Assembly (NCBI GenBank): GCA_027924645.1
Contig: BSBN01001225.1
Location: forward strand, 13,782,001 to 13,846,000
Origin: Cunninghamia lanceolata
Lineage: Eukaryota; Streptophyta; Pinopsida; Cupressales; Cupressaceae
Direction of reading: 5' to 3'
Length of the DNA: 64,000 nt
In this document: positions 24,150 to 36,506 of the stretch, one piece after another
Numbering within the stretch: position 1 is the first letter of the stretch
Layout: each line of letters opens with the position of its first letter
Translations under genes and position numbers: made by a program
The notes under the pieces: generated by a model
Told to the model about the DNA's origin: nothing
Databases searched by the model: none
The model's input: only the letters and a program-made list of their open reading frames with translations

Positions 24150-26234
24150 AATGTCATGCCCAATTTTGTCAAGTGGCCATGACACAGAAAACAACATGTC
24201 ATGTCCACATTTGCCATGTGGTTATGACATGAACCACCAAAAACTTTTCTACTATCCCTAAAACCCCATCACACTGGACGGGGGAGATAGACATGGTACA
24301 AGATAGAACAACTAAGACTGTTTGCAATACATTACAATATGCTTTCCCAATCTAGGTCATAGCTCTCAAAGTTTGAAATACAATATAGAAATTAACATGG
24401 TTAAATGTAAGAGTGAAGGCATAGGTCCTAAGGGCTCGACATAGGCCTCGGGGATCATCCAATATGCCCTTGCCTATGCAAAGTACAAAGGCTTTGTAGT
24501 TCGACAACTTGACTTTCAAGAAACCCAATTGGTTGTCCAAAATCTATCTTCTGAGATGCAATATTTTTTTTACAACATTGACATCTCCCCAATCACATAT
24601 TTCATTACACTAATCCACATGATAATAATAGAAACAATAGTTTGAGGTGAAAGATTTAACATAGTATCTTGAAAGATCAACTAGTCTACACACAACCATC
24701 TTCTATAACAAGGATTAACTAAGCGAGCTAGGGATAAACAACTAGGGTAATAATCTACTGGGTCAAAAAAAATCCAAGACATACCTTTCATAGGTTTAAT
24801 AGGTCACCACAATTTGATACAATGCTTTTCTAGAATTTTCATAATCAAATTCTAGTAATGTCATCATAGATGCATAAGAGCCTAAAACCAAAAGTATAGA
24901 GAATGAAATCACCTTACTAATGCATGTAATAACTACTCACTTAGAATAATTGAAAGAACATCCTTTTCACATACTTGAATAAAGAAGACTAATCTTAAAT
25001 TACAAAAAAAAACTATACTATACTTCATCCAAAAATTTTAATGACAAGCAACCAAAGTTTAGCGCTAAAGAACTTGCCTAGCTAATAAGGCTTATCTATC
25101 TAGAACACAACAACTAACACCCTACAATACAACAAATATATTTATTTCTGCCATAGTGAAGATTTCTTTCTAACACCTTACTTCCATTTTGAACATGCCA
25201 TCTATCATGATACCAAACATATTGGGAGTGACCCAACTACATCTTATGAGCACCTTAATAGAATATCAAGGATGTAATATAAATATTTACTAGTCTTAAA
25301 AGAAGCTTTATGCTAATGAGGTAAACCTAATTTCCTAGTTTATTAAAAATGATAATTTAACTAAATTTAAATAATTGCATTTAAAGAAATGATACCCCTT
25401 AAAGAGTAATACTACGTTGAATACTACATATACACTTTCTAAAGGAATTTTTCCCTTTTCTTTTTACTACAATTTTAAGATAATTTCCTATTCAAGAATA
25501 TAAGATAAAAATCATTCTTTTTTTTTTATAATTTACAAGATAGAAACTTTCTTTATAACCAGATAAATACTTCCTATAAAAATAATTTATTTCCTTACTT
25601 TTTTTAAAATATAAAATATACAATTCTTGTTCATTATATAAATAAGAATAATTCAAAAGCATTATTATAATTTAATATGCTTTGAAAGAAGAATAGTTTC
25701 TAATAAAGAAAAATTTTAGTTTCTAATTAAATCTTTAAAAGTGAGAATTTGGTGGGATTTTCTTTCTCCTAAATAAAGCATCTTTTATGATTTAGGAAAT
25801 GAATCCATTCATAACTTTAAATAAAAGAAAATGGAATCTCTTATGCAAGTAAATAAAATCTAATATCAATTGAAATAATTTACAACCGCTGAAATATGTA
25901 AGGCCATAAGAATGCAAGGGAATTATTACTAAGTAATGTATTGTTTTAAGAATGCAGAGAGTATAATTTACTTTTAACGCACATACAAGGCACGCGACAT
26001 AATTCTTTAAAGAGATGTCATCACATGGAAGGCAAATGATCACTGGATATGCATAGAATGGATTGGTTTGAAAATGAAATACTTTATTCGTATGCTATTT
26101 ACTGTAGCCACGAGCAAGATGTTTTGTTGGGGAGAGCTTTTTCGTTATACTTGTCTTCTATGAATTCTTATATTTTTGGCACTTACTTTTATTTATTTAT
26201 TTAAAGTTTTCATGAATTTCTTAATTGCTTGCAG

Positions 26235-26303
26235 GCCAGTGAATTATTGAGACATGAACGTACTATTAAGATCTTTGGTATATCTAGTTTAAGTCAACCA
26301 AAG
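26235..26303 (+). pseudogene. possible captured host exon in LARD 5' LTR
   Basis: A TTGCTTGCAG acceptor-like site, 69 open bases (SELLRHERTIKIFGISS core) and a GT donor directly after. Upstream, 26095-26106 (TTTACTGTAG) is another acceptor-like site before a short open run. The amino acids look like a real soluble protein segment, but I cannot name the gene. It could be chance. Confidence 0.3.
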
Positions 26304-27429
26304 GTATTCATCAGAAAAGAATAATTTAATAGTCAAGAAGAGTATAAACTGTCTTTTTATTACATTCAGTCCTGGGCATAGCTAATTGTGTACTCAAGAC
26401 AATGTTCCTTTGTTTACTGAATAGTGATACCTCTAAAACATCTTCCTTAGCTGCTAGTAAAGACAATTACCAGTGAAGATGATTTCAAGCTGCAAAGTAC
26501 GTAATACTCTGATGAAGACTCAGTGTAGGAAAAAAAACATAGTACCCTGATAAAGACTCAATGTATAGGATTAGTGAACTCAAAATATAGAAAAACAATA
26601 TACTGATCGCAGTGATGATAATTAGAAAATCAAATAGTCTTCCATGTATTGGTACATGAAAGTTATTCCAGCATAAGAAAAATAAATAAAACAATTTGTT
26701 TGCATTACTACTTATAGAGTATGGGAATAAATTTAGCTTCAGAAAGATTTTGGAAGAACAGTTTCATGATCTTTAGATCCAATGTGGTCAATGGTGAATT
26801 TGCTTGATGCTACTAGATCTACCCTTAGATTTATACAAAATGCTAGTAGTCTCTTCTTTGCATGTTATCTTCCAAAAAAAATTGCTGACAATTCTTCTTT
26901 GCAACAATTCATCCTTGCAATAAATAGATACTATAACAATGATTTGCCTATGTGTTGATATAAGATTAGTGAGTACTACCATATATAACAGTGTTTCTAG
27001 CAGAATAGACAGAAAAATAAATAACATTAGTGAGATGTAGACAATGGTTTTGAGATGTACATTTAGATTCCTCTCAGCAAGATACCATTTTATACATGTA
27101 ATAAAACCCAAATTTTAAAAATGTTTTACCAATATCAATAACATTAATATGATTTAGTTTATCTTGGGATAGACATATGAACACTTATCACAACACTCCA
27201 AAAAGGGATCACCGTTCTAAAGGCTGAGGCTAATATTCACTTGCCAAAAAGTAGAAGCGCTACATTTTGGAAGAATAGCAATGTTGATAAAACATTATAC
27301 ATATGTAATGACAATAAATAACAAAAGAAGTTAGAATTAATAAGTACAAGGTAGACAAATTGAGCAATAGTAGCTGAAACTCAAAGAAGGCACCCTCTGC
27401 TGCCAGGAAGGTGGGCCTCTAGCCATGTG

Positions 27430-28145
27430 CCAGTGAAGGCATAATGGGAGGTGGATTTCTATTAGAAAATATAGATGGAAATGCTCAGGTTGACATCTAT
27501 GCACAGAAAATGGAAGCACAACAAGGCACAGGATTGTTCACAAAAAGCCTAAAAGATATGCAGTCTCATGACATGCAACGATTGCAGGAGAAGCACAAAT
27601 TGGGTCAGTTAAAGAAAAGAAAGGCTTCCAAACTTATAAGCTAATGCAACTAGTGGCTATAAAGCTAGACTCCACAACCTTTGCCATGTCCACACTACCT
27701 ATGCTAAAATAGAGAAGCAATCACATGGACAGCAAGGATCATAGGATATGCACATAATGGATTTGTTAAAAAGGCTAAAGAAACTTTCTAGCAGCTACAT
27801 CTGGCCAGTATAAGTGGAATCCCACAACCTACTACAGTATCCTCCTTGCCTATGCTAAATGGTAGCTTCGAACAGGGTAAGGACAACCATGAAAGCATTA
27901 CTGAAGGGGAATTCTTGTGAGATGTGTTAGTTGGAAATGCTCTGGTAGACATGTATGTGGACTGTGGTACATAGATAAAGCATGTTATCTACTCACAAAT
28001 GCCCAAAGAAAAAAAAAAGAACACATGGACAACAATGATCACCTGATATGCACTAAATGGATTTGTGAAGTAGGCTTCAAGAAGCCATTAACCGAAAGCA
28101 TTGGTAGGCATAAAGTCATTATCTACACTTATTCGTATAACAACT
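27430..28145 (+). pseudogene. PPR gene fragment in LARD 5' LTR (second copy)
   Basis: This is the same captured segment as in the other LTR: IIGYAHNGFVKKAKETF near 27736-27787, FEQGKDNHESITEGEFL near 27870-27916, VLVGNALVDMYVDCG near 27923-27966 and TWTTMIT near 28023-28044. An upstream open run (27444-27644) with GNAQVDIYAQKME resembles a GNALVDMYAKCG unit. Presence in both LTRs means the fragment was part of the LTR before this insertion, because reverse transcription copies one LTR into both. Confidence 0.75.
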
Positions 28146-29367
28146 AAACCCAACATATAACTATATTTTCTATTGTTTCCCCTCATGGCAATTGTTAAAC
28201 AATTAATATCATAGGACAAGATAATCAAAACTAATTAACAACATGAAGTTGTAAAACCCACAAAAAAAGAACATGACACAATGTTTTTTTTTCATGAGTG
28301 GAAAATCCCCAAGGGGATGAAAAACTACTCAGTTAAATACTGTACTGGCTTAATCACAGGATTCACTATTTACAAACATTCCCAAAAATAATACAGAAAC
28401 TTTTTACGACTCTTTCATAGAAAAGAAACCATATTTCTAATAGATCCCCAAACTACATATATAGCATAAAATAGCCAAAGTCACCTAAAGAGATAACCGC
28501 CACAGCCCCATACTTTGCTACTGCCTCCCCACAAGCCATGCCATGAACTCAGCCCAAATCCTCTACACTAAAAATTGTTGTTGCCTCCTTTTCTTTTTTC
28601 CCCCAAAATACATGATCATGCCCCTGCTTATCCTCCTCCCTCTTGTACCCTAATATCTGCCATCCTCCATATATGTTTAGGTAAAACAATATATCATACA
28701 CATGAATTTTACATCCAAGGTTGAATCTTCATCTCTAGTGATATGGACAATAAAAAAATACAACAATACATAAATGCTCTATTGTATTTCATTGTGCATC
28801 TAATCCGCAAAATCTCTATCCCATCACTTTAAAACCCAGTGAAACCCTCTTTCCCTTCATGTCCAAATAAACAAACCCTACATAAAAGGAGTGTATCCAA
28901 CTAGGTTTTAAAATAAGTATATTGTATAAGAATATTAACTATTCATCAAATTAGTACAGTTTGTTATAAATTATGATTAATTCAAGTATCCATATATTTT
29001 CAAGATTCATTTTGTGCATGTGTTTCTTTCTTTTATAAATGTACTTTTGTATATGCAAAAGATGCATCCTCTATTATTAATTATGAGAACGGATTTGATG
29101 AGTATTCATAAAAGAGAATATTAGCAACTCATGTAAATACATCCACTTAGAGATAGAAAACCCTTCTAGAATCCACGTGTACACCAAATTTTCAATGTAC
29201 AATGTAAACATAGCAAATCGGTTAGTACCCCATAATTAAATCACAATAGCTCTGATCATTAGATCACAACATAAATAAAATGTCAAAAACTCAACATCAT
29301 ATAAAATTGGAACTTATACCTCGATGTCACCTTGAATGGGCTAGGACTAGGGAGGCACTACACATTC

Positions 29368-29683
29368 TGTAAGTGTTGTTACATTGTATTTCAAGGAGTT
29401 GTAGCCCATAAAACTTGTTGTAAAATCTATTTTATTATTATTTTGTGAGGTTGGGTTTGGACAGTAGATCCAAGCATCTTGTTCACTATGGTTTTTCCCT
29501 TCTAGGGTTGTCTACATACATCTGGTGTTATGGTTATGTTCTCATGTGTTGTGTTTTGATTTGCTTAGTTTGCTTTATCATATGTTTAAGATAGTAAATA
29601 GATTTGGTTGATAAAGATAACTTGGATTAAGTTTTGGCATATACTAATTCATTCCCCTCTTAGTATATTAGTGTGTTCTAACA
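29368..29683 (+). repeat. copia G 5' LTR, right end
   Basis: This runs from the LARD target duplication to TTCTAACA at 29676-29683. A PBS follows two bases later, which fixes the LTR end. It would be the R/U5 part of the LTR. Confidence 0.75.
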
Positions 29684-29685
29684 AG

Positions 29686-29698
29686 TGGCATCAGAGCT
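29686..29698 (+). other. copia G primer-binding site (tRNA-iMet)
   Basis: TGGCATCAGAGCT differs by one base from TGGTATCAGAGC, the standard plant copia site complementary to the initiator tRNA-Met 3' end. It lies two bases after the LTR. Confidence 0.85.
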
Positions 29699-29749
29699 GA
29701 GTTCCTTGGTGTAGCCTAATAGCTGAAAGTAGATCTTGGAGTAGAACAC

Positions 29750-30462
29750 ATGGCTCAAAAGGAGTCCTCTTCTAAAGCTCCAATATTTGATGGAAGTAAC
29801 TATGATTTATGGAGTGTTAAGATGGAAGTCTATCTTACCTCACTAGGGTATGATGTTTGGAGGACAGCCATAGATGATTATGTTGAACCTAGTCATCCTA
29901 TTACAGATCCAGATGTGAAGAAATCTCATGAAAACAATGCTAAATCTAAGAATGTTATCTTAAGTGGTTTGAACAATTCAGAGTTAGTCAAGGTTATTTG
30001 GTGCAAGACATCAAAGGAGATATGGAAGAAGCTCAAAAATTTCTATGAAAAAAATGTCATTGTAAAGTAATCAAATCTACAATCTTAAAAAATAGTGTTT
30101 GAGAATCTAAGGATGAAAGAAGAGGACAACATTGCTAACTATTTGCTTCGGACAGATGAAGCAGTCAATGGAATCAAGAGTCTAGGTGAAGATGTAGTTG
30201 AATTAGTGGTTGTGAAGAAAGTCCTAAGAACTCTCCCTCATAGATTTGATTCAAAAGTTTCTAGAATTGAAGAAGCCAAAGATCTAAAGAAACTCACTAT
30301 GGAAGAGCTTTTTGGGTCTCTTACTACCTATGAAATGAGAAATGACGTCATAGGTCCATGACAAAGAGAATCTACTTTCAAAGTTGTGAAGAATGAAGGA
30401 TCATTTGATATATGCAATGAAGATGAGGAAGAAGAAGGAAACTTTGTGACTAAGTACTAATG
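29750..30462 (+). pseudogene. copia G gag, truncated by gypsy D
   Basis: It starts MAQKESSSKAPIFDG at 29750, 50 bp after the PBS, and shows the copia gag (UBN2-type) pattern FDGSNYDLW, IWKKLKNFYE, NLRMKEEDNI, VKKVLRTLPHRFDSKVSRIEEAKDL and MEELFGSLTTYE. Stops occur at 30068-30070 (TAA), 30089 (TAA) and 30359 (TGA). The zinc knuckle and everything after an acidic stretch near 30415-30450 are missing because gypsy D begins at 30468. Confidence 0.85.
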
Positions 30463-30467
30463 ATGAT

Positions 30468-31546
30468 TGTTAGTCATAACAACTTGCATAAAAATTTGCA
30501 CAACAAACCTTTATTATCTTGTAAAGTATGATCAACTTAGGATAAGTTGATGACTCCAAGTCTACGTTGATCAGGTCATGATCATCTGACATTACTCAAA
30601 GGTTGAAGTGACATGTTGTTTTCCATTTCAAGGGGTATTACATTCATCTAGGTGATCAGTATTGTACTGTATCCTATAAAGTCACTCCACATAGAGGTTA
30701 ATTCTACTCTATTTTCAAGGATTGTTGAGATATTTGTAAGTTTGATCAATTCTTCTAATGATTGATCATTATGAACTTGCTCTTTCTTCTACAATGTATA
30801 TCTATTCAAATGATGTGTCTATAAGTGGATATTTATATGTATTTCATGGATATTTATCTAAATTTGCATGATATTTATCAATTTGACATGCTTTCACTCC
30901 AAATATGCTCTGTATTTTCAATTGCCTACAGAATATCTGCATATTTCATGTTTTATTTTCTTTTGATTCTCTATTATTTGCAATTATGGAGATGATCTGT
31001 AATGAGATTCAAAGAAATTTAAAAGAATACTTCTACTTTTAGTGAACCTTTAGTTATTGAATCACATACACACGAGATACATTCATGGAGAGAAGAAATC
31101 AAACCATAGGTCACCAGAACATTCCACAGCTAGATATGGTTGATGCTAACTTCAAAGGAATTAGGAATGAAAACAATACATATATCCATATTTCAATCAC
31201 AGATTAGACAAGATTTATGATGATTTGTAATCAAAATGGCTTCTCTTTCATTAAGTATGCATAACATGTACATTTACAACAACTTTGAAATGAGTCCTAA
31301 AATTTTCAGAAATCAAATTTCAATTAAGTTTTGAATGTCTAAAAGATTGCACCCCTGCACCTTTTATAGAATAAGGTGAGGAGGTAGTTACAATTGACCA
31401 ACAATCAAGATTTACCAATTAAGTTCAACGACTGACAATTACCCTATGACTTAGTCAACTTTTCCTTGTGGCACAAGTTGCTAGTTGGCAACCATCTATA
31501 TAACTCATTATTTATGAGTACCTTATGCATATGCTCACTTAGTGAT
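30468..31546 (-). repeat. gypsy D 3' LTR (right boundary approximate)
   Basis: The left edge TGTTAGTCATAAC fits an LTR end and coincides with the break in copia G gag. On the minus strand a TATA box (31362-31368) is followed by TTAATGAAAGAGAAGCC near 31230-31250, a typical LTR poly(A)-signal region. There is no coding sequence. The right edge is uncertain because the partner LTR is not in the window. A plus-strand CTATAAAG near 30682 is an alternative promoter-like signal. Confidence 0.5.
31362..31368 (-). promoter_or_regulatory. gypsy D LTR TATA box
   Basis: The minus strand reads CTATAAAAGGTGCAGG, a strong TATA consensus within the presumed U3/R junction. Confidence 0.5.
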
Positions 31547-31556
31547 CCATCTTCAT

Positions 31557-34500
31557 TCATTCCTTAGGTTCTTCTTCATTTTCTTCTTCTTCATCATTCT
31601 CCTCATCTTCATCACTTTCAACATCACTATCACTTTGATATACATCCTCTTGTATGTGGACCTTTACTGTTGTCATGATGTGTTCATATGCTCATACTAT
31701 TTTATCAACCTCTCCCCCATCTTGGATTATGGCTTTTGCTATTGCATGTTTATGAGACTGGAACTTAGCCTTGAGAGGTTCCAGCTTACCTTTCCTGCTA
31801 TTTAAAGTCTCATTGTATGTTTCTACTTTAACTTTTATCCTCATAATTTTATTCATTACTTCTTCTGTCAGGTGGGTGAGAGGGTTATCTGCTACTGACT
31901 TAAAATTATCATGCAGAGCTTTAATAGATAAATTTGCAACCTGATTCTCAATTTTGCCCTCTATTTTACCTTCCAAGGCCTCAAGGATTTATGCTTCATA
32001 CACCATCATGTTGTGCAACTTAACACTAATATCCCTGAGTTTGCCATTGCACTTCTTCAAGGTATCACACTGAAACTTGATATCTTCATACCATATGCTT
32101 ATCAGCAGGGCAATATTATTATCCAATACTTGATTACTTATCAAAATTTGTGGATCAATTCTCTTCATTTCACTTAGAGCAGTCAGGTCCTTTTCCAACT
32201 GGAATGACTATTTTCCTATATCATTCTACATTTTATCTACCTTTCTCTTTAGACTGCTCAAAGAATTCCATCTCTGTAAAGAGGTTCTCAATACATCTTC
32301 ATCCCTAGTGAGAGCTGACAACATCCATTTTTCCATGACCATTGACTCATGTTTCATTAAGTCCAACTTGGTGACCTCTTCTTGTGATATGATAGTCAAT
32401 GGGACTGCAGGATCAACTGGTGCATTATCAGAGTTAATTAACCCTTTTATGAAAGAACGTAGCTGAGTAATGTGCTCCTTATGCATTTTATTTTTCTTTC
32501 TCCTTCTTCACCCTTTAGGTTAAAGAATCAATAATATCCTTCCCCTCTTGACCTTCCTAGTAATCATTGGAAAACACAAATCAACAGTTGTGATTTAGAA
32601 TTCCTCCAGGCTAATTTTGTCCTTTTCCTTTTCAACTGTGGGAAGTGCTATTTGTGCATTTTTTCTGCCTATGTTAGGATCTCTCTTTATGGAAAATGTT
32701 AATCTGGCCTTCCTCCTTGGCTTCATCATCTTCTCAGCGAACAAGGTAGAAACATCAAACTCTTGAATTTTTTACCCTTCTTCCATACCTATTTCCTTTT
32801 CCAGCCACTAAGTAACATCATCTTCAGATTCTTGGTGGCCTTTGTCGATATCATGTCTACCCTATTCTCCAGTGTCTGCTTCTATTCTTGGTGGAGAAGG
32901 CACCTTCTTGATTTCTTCCTCATGTATTTCCTCATGAGGGGGATCTTGTTGAAGTTCTTCCTATTGAGGGGTTGCCTTCTGCAAAGGAGGATCCTGTGGA
33001 ATTTTCACATTCTGATCCTGTACTCCCTCCTTTAGATTTTCATCTTCTTTATTATTTTTCTCATCCAGTGGCATATTGGCATTTTTGGATGTCTGTGTAT
33101 TGTGCCCTTATGGATCACCCTGATCAAGGGTCATTTCCTATACTCCACCCAATGCACTGATATCCTGTGGCTTAGGGTCTTCTTGACCTGATTTATCCTC
33201 TGTTCTTGGGACTTCTCTTGGATCTCCCTAAGTTTGAACAACACCAGCATTTGATATATCCTAATCACCCCCACTCTTCTATTGAACTTCTACTATTTTT
33301 GGTTATGTGGTTGTCTCACGTTGTTCCTAATGCATATTAGGAGAAGTGCTATCCTTTTCTGCATGCTTTCCCACTTCAATCTTCTCTGGTTCCTCAGGTG
33401 CACCTACTTTATCCTTAGGGCTTACATCATCCCTATATGTTAAATCTACGACGACAGGGCTAGTCACCTGCTAAACCAAGTTGTCGAGCCCTATCTGTTG
33501 GACTGCCCTCTCTGGGCTACCTTGTTTCATCTCTTATGTTTTCTTCACTTCCTCCAACATTGCCATCTGTGTTAATGGGGTTCCATGTGGGGTCATGTGG
33601 GTATTGGAAACTAGAGTTTCCATTTGTTGAGAAGCCACACTCTAAACCACCTCATCATTAGATAAGTCCACGGTATCCTCCAAAGAGAAAGGAACACCCT
33701 GACTTGCTTTAAATACATCTCTCATTTGTTCCTCTGCTTTCTCATTTTTAAATTTTATTATGGTGGGAAGAGAAACATCATGTTGTAGTTCCTTCCTGAA
33801 AGCTTCACCATCAGCTTCTCTCAATATGATGGGGTTAGCCCAGATATCCCCCCTCATGGCTATTCTTTTTTTTTGGGTGGTGACATCAGCAACATCACCC
33901 TCCTTTTCTTGCTAACTACTTGCAAGTCATCACCTCCAAGTTCTTTATTTACCTGCTCTTCTTCCAAAGGGATGCCTTTTGCACTTCCTGTTGTAGGGCA
34001 TGGCCTTCTACTTGCACCTGTGTAGTTTCAACAGTGGGCCTCAAAATTCTTTTAGTCTTTGGTTTTTCAATTAGAGGTTGTGTAAATGACGTGGATGCCT
34101 GAGCTGATGTAGATGCATCTACAGCTGATGTGGTAATCCTTTCTATTATCAACCCCTTTGGTTTATCTTCACTTTTCTTACCCTTAGGGAGACCTTTCTT
34201 CTGTTTTTCTGTAGGCAATCTTTCCCCATTGGATTTTCTCTTCTCAGTGAGGAAATCATCATATTCCTCATTGGATACTTCCTGGCTCTTCTTCTTGGCA
34301 TCAACTGTAAGGGCAACACCCCTTTTCTTTAATCTAGTTATCTCCTCATCTACCCAGGCTTGGGTTAGCTGGATCACCCCACTTGTCAACTGATCCAAGG
34401 ATATATCCTCTAGTTGTGTAAGATCCAGGGCTGATATCATGTCATTATACACCTTTTTGCCCTCATATCATTGGACATGATTTTCCCATCATCCTTACGC

Positions 34501-35915
34501 AGTTGCATTGGCACCAGGATGTAGTCAAAGGTTTTGATTTGATTCAAGGTGAGTCTTTGGTACTTCCTTCTTCTCACCTCAGCCTCATCATCACAATCGG
34601 TCTAGAAGTCTTCTATATGCTTTTGATGTATCAGTTTTCCTAGTATCTTATGCATCCTACCATAAGAACCATATGATTTGGCTAAGGGAAATGGTTGTAA
34701 ATGCATCAATTTTAACCCCCCGATGACATGTTTTATGCTCCCTAAGTTTGAGCACATGTACCAGCCCATGGATATTGGAAATAAAACTAGAGGTATCTTC
34801 TTTTGTGCCTTGTAGCCTTCAACTATTATGGATACTTGCCTGAAAAATTCCATCAAGACAACCCCATCAGTGGGGTATCTTGGCAACATAAGAGGTTGTC
34901 CTTCAAACCCCTCTATCTTAATGTATGAAAAAGTGGAAAACTGGATAAACTTGGCTCCATGCCAATAAACAACTTCTTGAGCTTCCATGCTCAGCCTTTT
35001 AGTCTTGTCCTCCTCCATAGTTGTGACCAGATGCATGGAGAATGCATCATTTACCAGTTTGTAGTCCAAGAGGTAATATTTCCTTTGTAATTAGGGATAA
35101 TGATCCCCTACGTGTGCATCATTAGCATCACCACCAGCCTTGCCCACTGTATTCAAAGTATCAAAGGTTCCTTTATATGCACATGAGTATACCACATATG
35201 AGGTCATATAAAATAAGCATGTTTGGCCTCCCAGGCTCCTCATTCCCTCATCCAGTGTGTCACTAATGATCTTAGCCCATAGTGGCCTATTGTCTGCATA
35301 TAAGACCATCTGAATGATCCCAAATATCCAGTTCTCAAAATTTCCACCATGAGGCTTGCTAGTCATCCTGTTCAATAGAGCAATCATATATTAGTACTCA
35401 TCATCAAAATCAAATTTATACAGATGCACAGGTAATTTGGCTGAGGCAGAATATGTACTGCTCTTTGACCTCCATTGGTAGATCCTCTTCTTTGTATTTT
35501 TCTTATTATTATTATATTTTGTTTCCAACTTGCGCAGGTCCACACTCACTACCTTCTTCCCAACTGGCAGATTGAAAGTGGTGGTAATGCCCTTGACTAA
35601 GATGTCTACATATATCCTTCCATGTTTCTCCACTCGTCTAGTTTCAGGGTTGTAATTTTTGGCGCATTCTACTACCAGCTTCGAGGTATCCATATCATAC
35701 AAAAAACTAGTTGCATGCCACATACCTGAGACATACACCCCATCTAGAATGGGATTGTCCTTATCATGATCCAATCTTGTTGACCATACTGCCAAGTCTG
35801 TATCTCCTTGGTGTGTATCACCAATAATTTTGTATTTGAACTGCACCCCCTCAGGCTGGACAAAAATGGGCTTAAGGAACTCTACCTCAAACCTATTCCT
35901 TCTGAGATCCATCAT
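31557..35915 (-). pseudogene. gypsy D extra ORF, about 1450 codons, unknown function
   Basis: From ATG at 35915 to TGA at 31557 one frame can be followed with scattered stops, apart from a block (about 34452-33949) in another frame, so two compensating frameshifts. In order it has: a folded-looking N-terminal half (35915-34602; FNLPVGKKVVSVDLRKL, FENWIFGIIQMVLYADNRPLWAKIISD, FYMTSYVVYS); basic nuclear-signal-like runs (KQKKGLPKGKKSEDKPKG, KPKTKRILRP, SKKRRV); a Pro/Gln/Glu-rich low-complexity region; helical coiled-coil-like segments (32486-31700); and an acidic Asp/Glu tail just before the stop. No membrane segment is seen, so it is not an obvious envelope protein. The middle resembles retrotransposon-associated plant proteins of the 'putative plant transposon protein' kind, but only by impression. 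Confidence 0.65.
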
Positions 35916-36506
35916 GGATTCCTATAATAAACATGATATGTTTTACCCTACAGTATCCACATGCATTTCTACAACATCATGTACTTCTATATTATGTGTA
36001 CTCTATATATTATATCTTTACTTCATCATGATACGTATTATCACAAAACCAAACCACATGTAAGAACAAATACTGTACCTCAAAACACAGAAAATAACAA
36101 TAGAAGGGTTTATAGTTACTTACCTAACAATGCTTTCCTCCTGGGTTAGATGACTGATTATGGAGAAGGGCTACAAATGCTGAAGACCACTCGTTTCATT
36201 ACATTGAAGAATCCAATCCGTTAACAGGTAGCTGTTTGAGGGTTTGACTTCAGAGCTCTATAATTTCTTAATTTTTTGCAAGGTAAATGAAAATAACCTT
36301 CAAATTTTACCTTTAAGGCAAGTCAATAGGACAAATTAGGGTAAAAATGCTTTACCTTGATCAAATCCGTTGATCATCTGTAGGGAATCTGTAGATGCTA
36401 CCAAGTGTTCAATTTGTACTTTTAATCAACGGGAATTCATCTACCACATTTAATTGCATTTAATGTTAAGAAATGGGGGGTGATCTTCGAAAGATCGAGG
36501 AATATT

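Larger units (their letters stand above)
20729..24151 (-). other. LARD internal domain, no recognisable coding capacity
   Basis: About 3.4 kb between the LTRs holds no RT, integrase, protease or gag motif in any frame. Short ORFs exist on both strands (for example minus 22452-22763, plus 23483-23947) but carry no known motif. The plus strand is clearly rich in A and C and poor in G for most of its length. In LARDs this region is known to be conserved and structured for packaging. Here that is only an expectation. Confidence 0.8.
15511..29362 (-). mobile_element. LARD-like non-autonomous LTR retrotransposon with 5.2-kb LTRs
   Basis: Two direct repeats of about 5.2 kb (15511-20728, 24152-29362) begin TGTCATGCCC and end GGCACTACA. 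They flank a 3.42-kb internal region. The target duplication CATTC is at 15506-15510 and 29363-29367. A perfect tRNA-iMet PBS abuts the right LTR and a polypurine tract abuts the left LTR, so the element runs on the minus strand. No gag, RT or integrase is found. LTRs over 4.5 kb with a roughly 3.5-kb non-coding internal domain are the published description of LARDs (large retrotransposon derivatives), which depend on a partner's proteins. Confidence 0.92.
24152..29362 (-). repeat. LARD 5' LTR (5211 bp)
   Basis: This is the second copy of the 5.2-kb LTR, with the target duplication CATTC at 29363-29367 beyond it. It carries the same PPR-like and exon-like segments as the 3' LTR. Confidence 0.93.
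7577..30462 (+). mobile_element. copia G: 5' LTR plus gag, split by copia A, the LARD and gypsy D
   Basis: After removing the nested elements, three LTR pieces (about 7577-7599, 14828-15510, 29368-29683) make one LTR of roughly 1 kb. They are followed by a PBS at 29686 and a gag at 29750. The LTR end TTCTAACA is firm. The start at 7577 (TGTTTGAGA) is an inference: it pairs partly with the end and gives a sensible length. Gag stops being recognisable at about 30460, where gypsy D begins. The rest of the element lies beyond gypsy D, outside the window. Confidence 0.6.

Noticed and set aside
26788..27111. 107-codon minus ORF with a hydrophobic segment, partly conserved in the other LTR (18159-18431)
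   Set aside because: Conservation between the two LTRs is expected from their common origin. There is no family match, and the AT-rich sequence easily gives hydrophobic residues.
15511..29362. 5.2-kb direct repeats as a segmental duplication of host DNA
   Set aside because: The repeats begin TG and end CA, are flanked by a CATTC target duplication, and have a perfect PBS and a polypurine tract on their inner sides, so they are LTRs.
30468..31546. Plus-strand LTR with promoter CTATAAAG near 30682
   Set aside because: A minus-oriented 3' LTR of gypsy D fits better with the TATA at 31362-31368, the poly(A)-like region and the adjoining extra ORF. The alternative is noted but not supported by a second LTR copy.
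34130..34393. 87-codon plus ORF and neighbouring plus ORFs at 32763-33160
   Set aside because: They are antisense to the gypsy D extra ORF, whose minus frame continues for over 4 kb with consistent composition.
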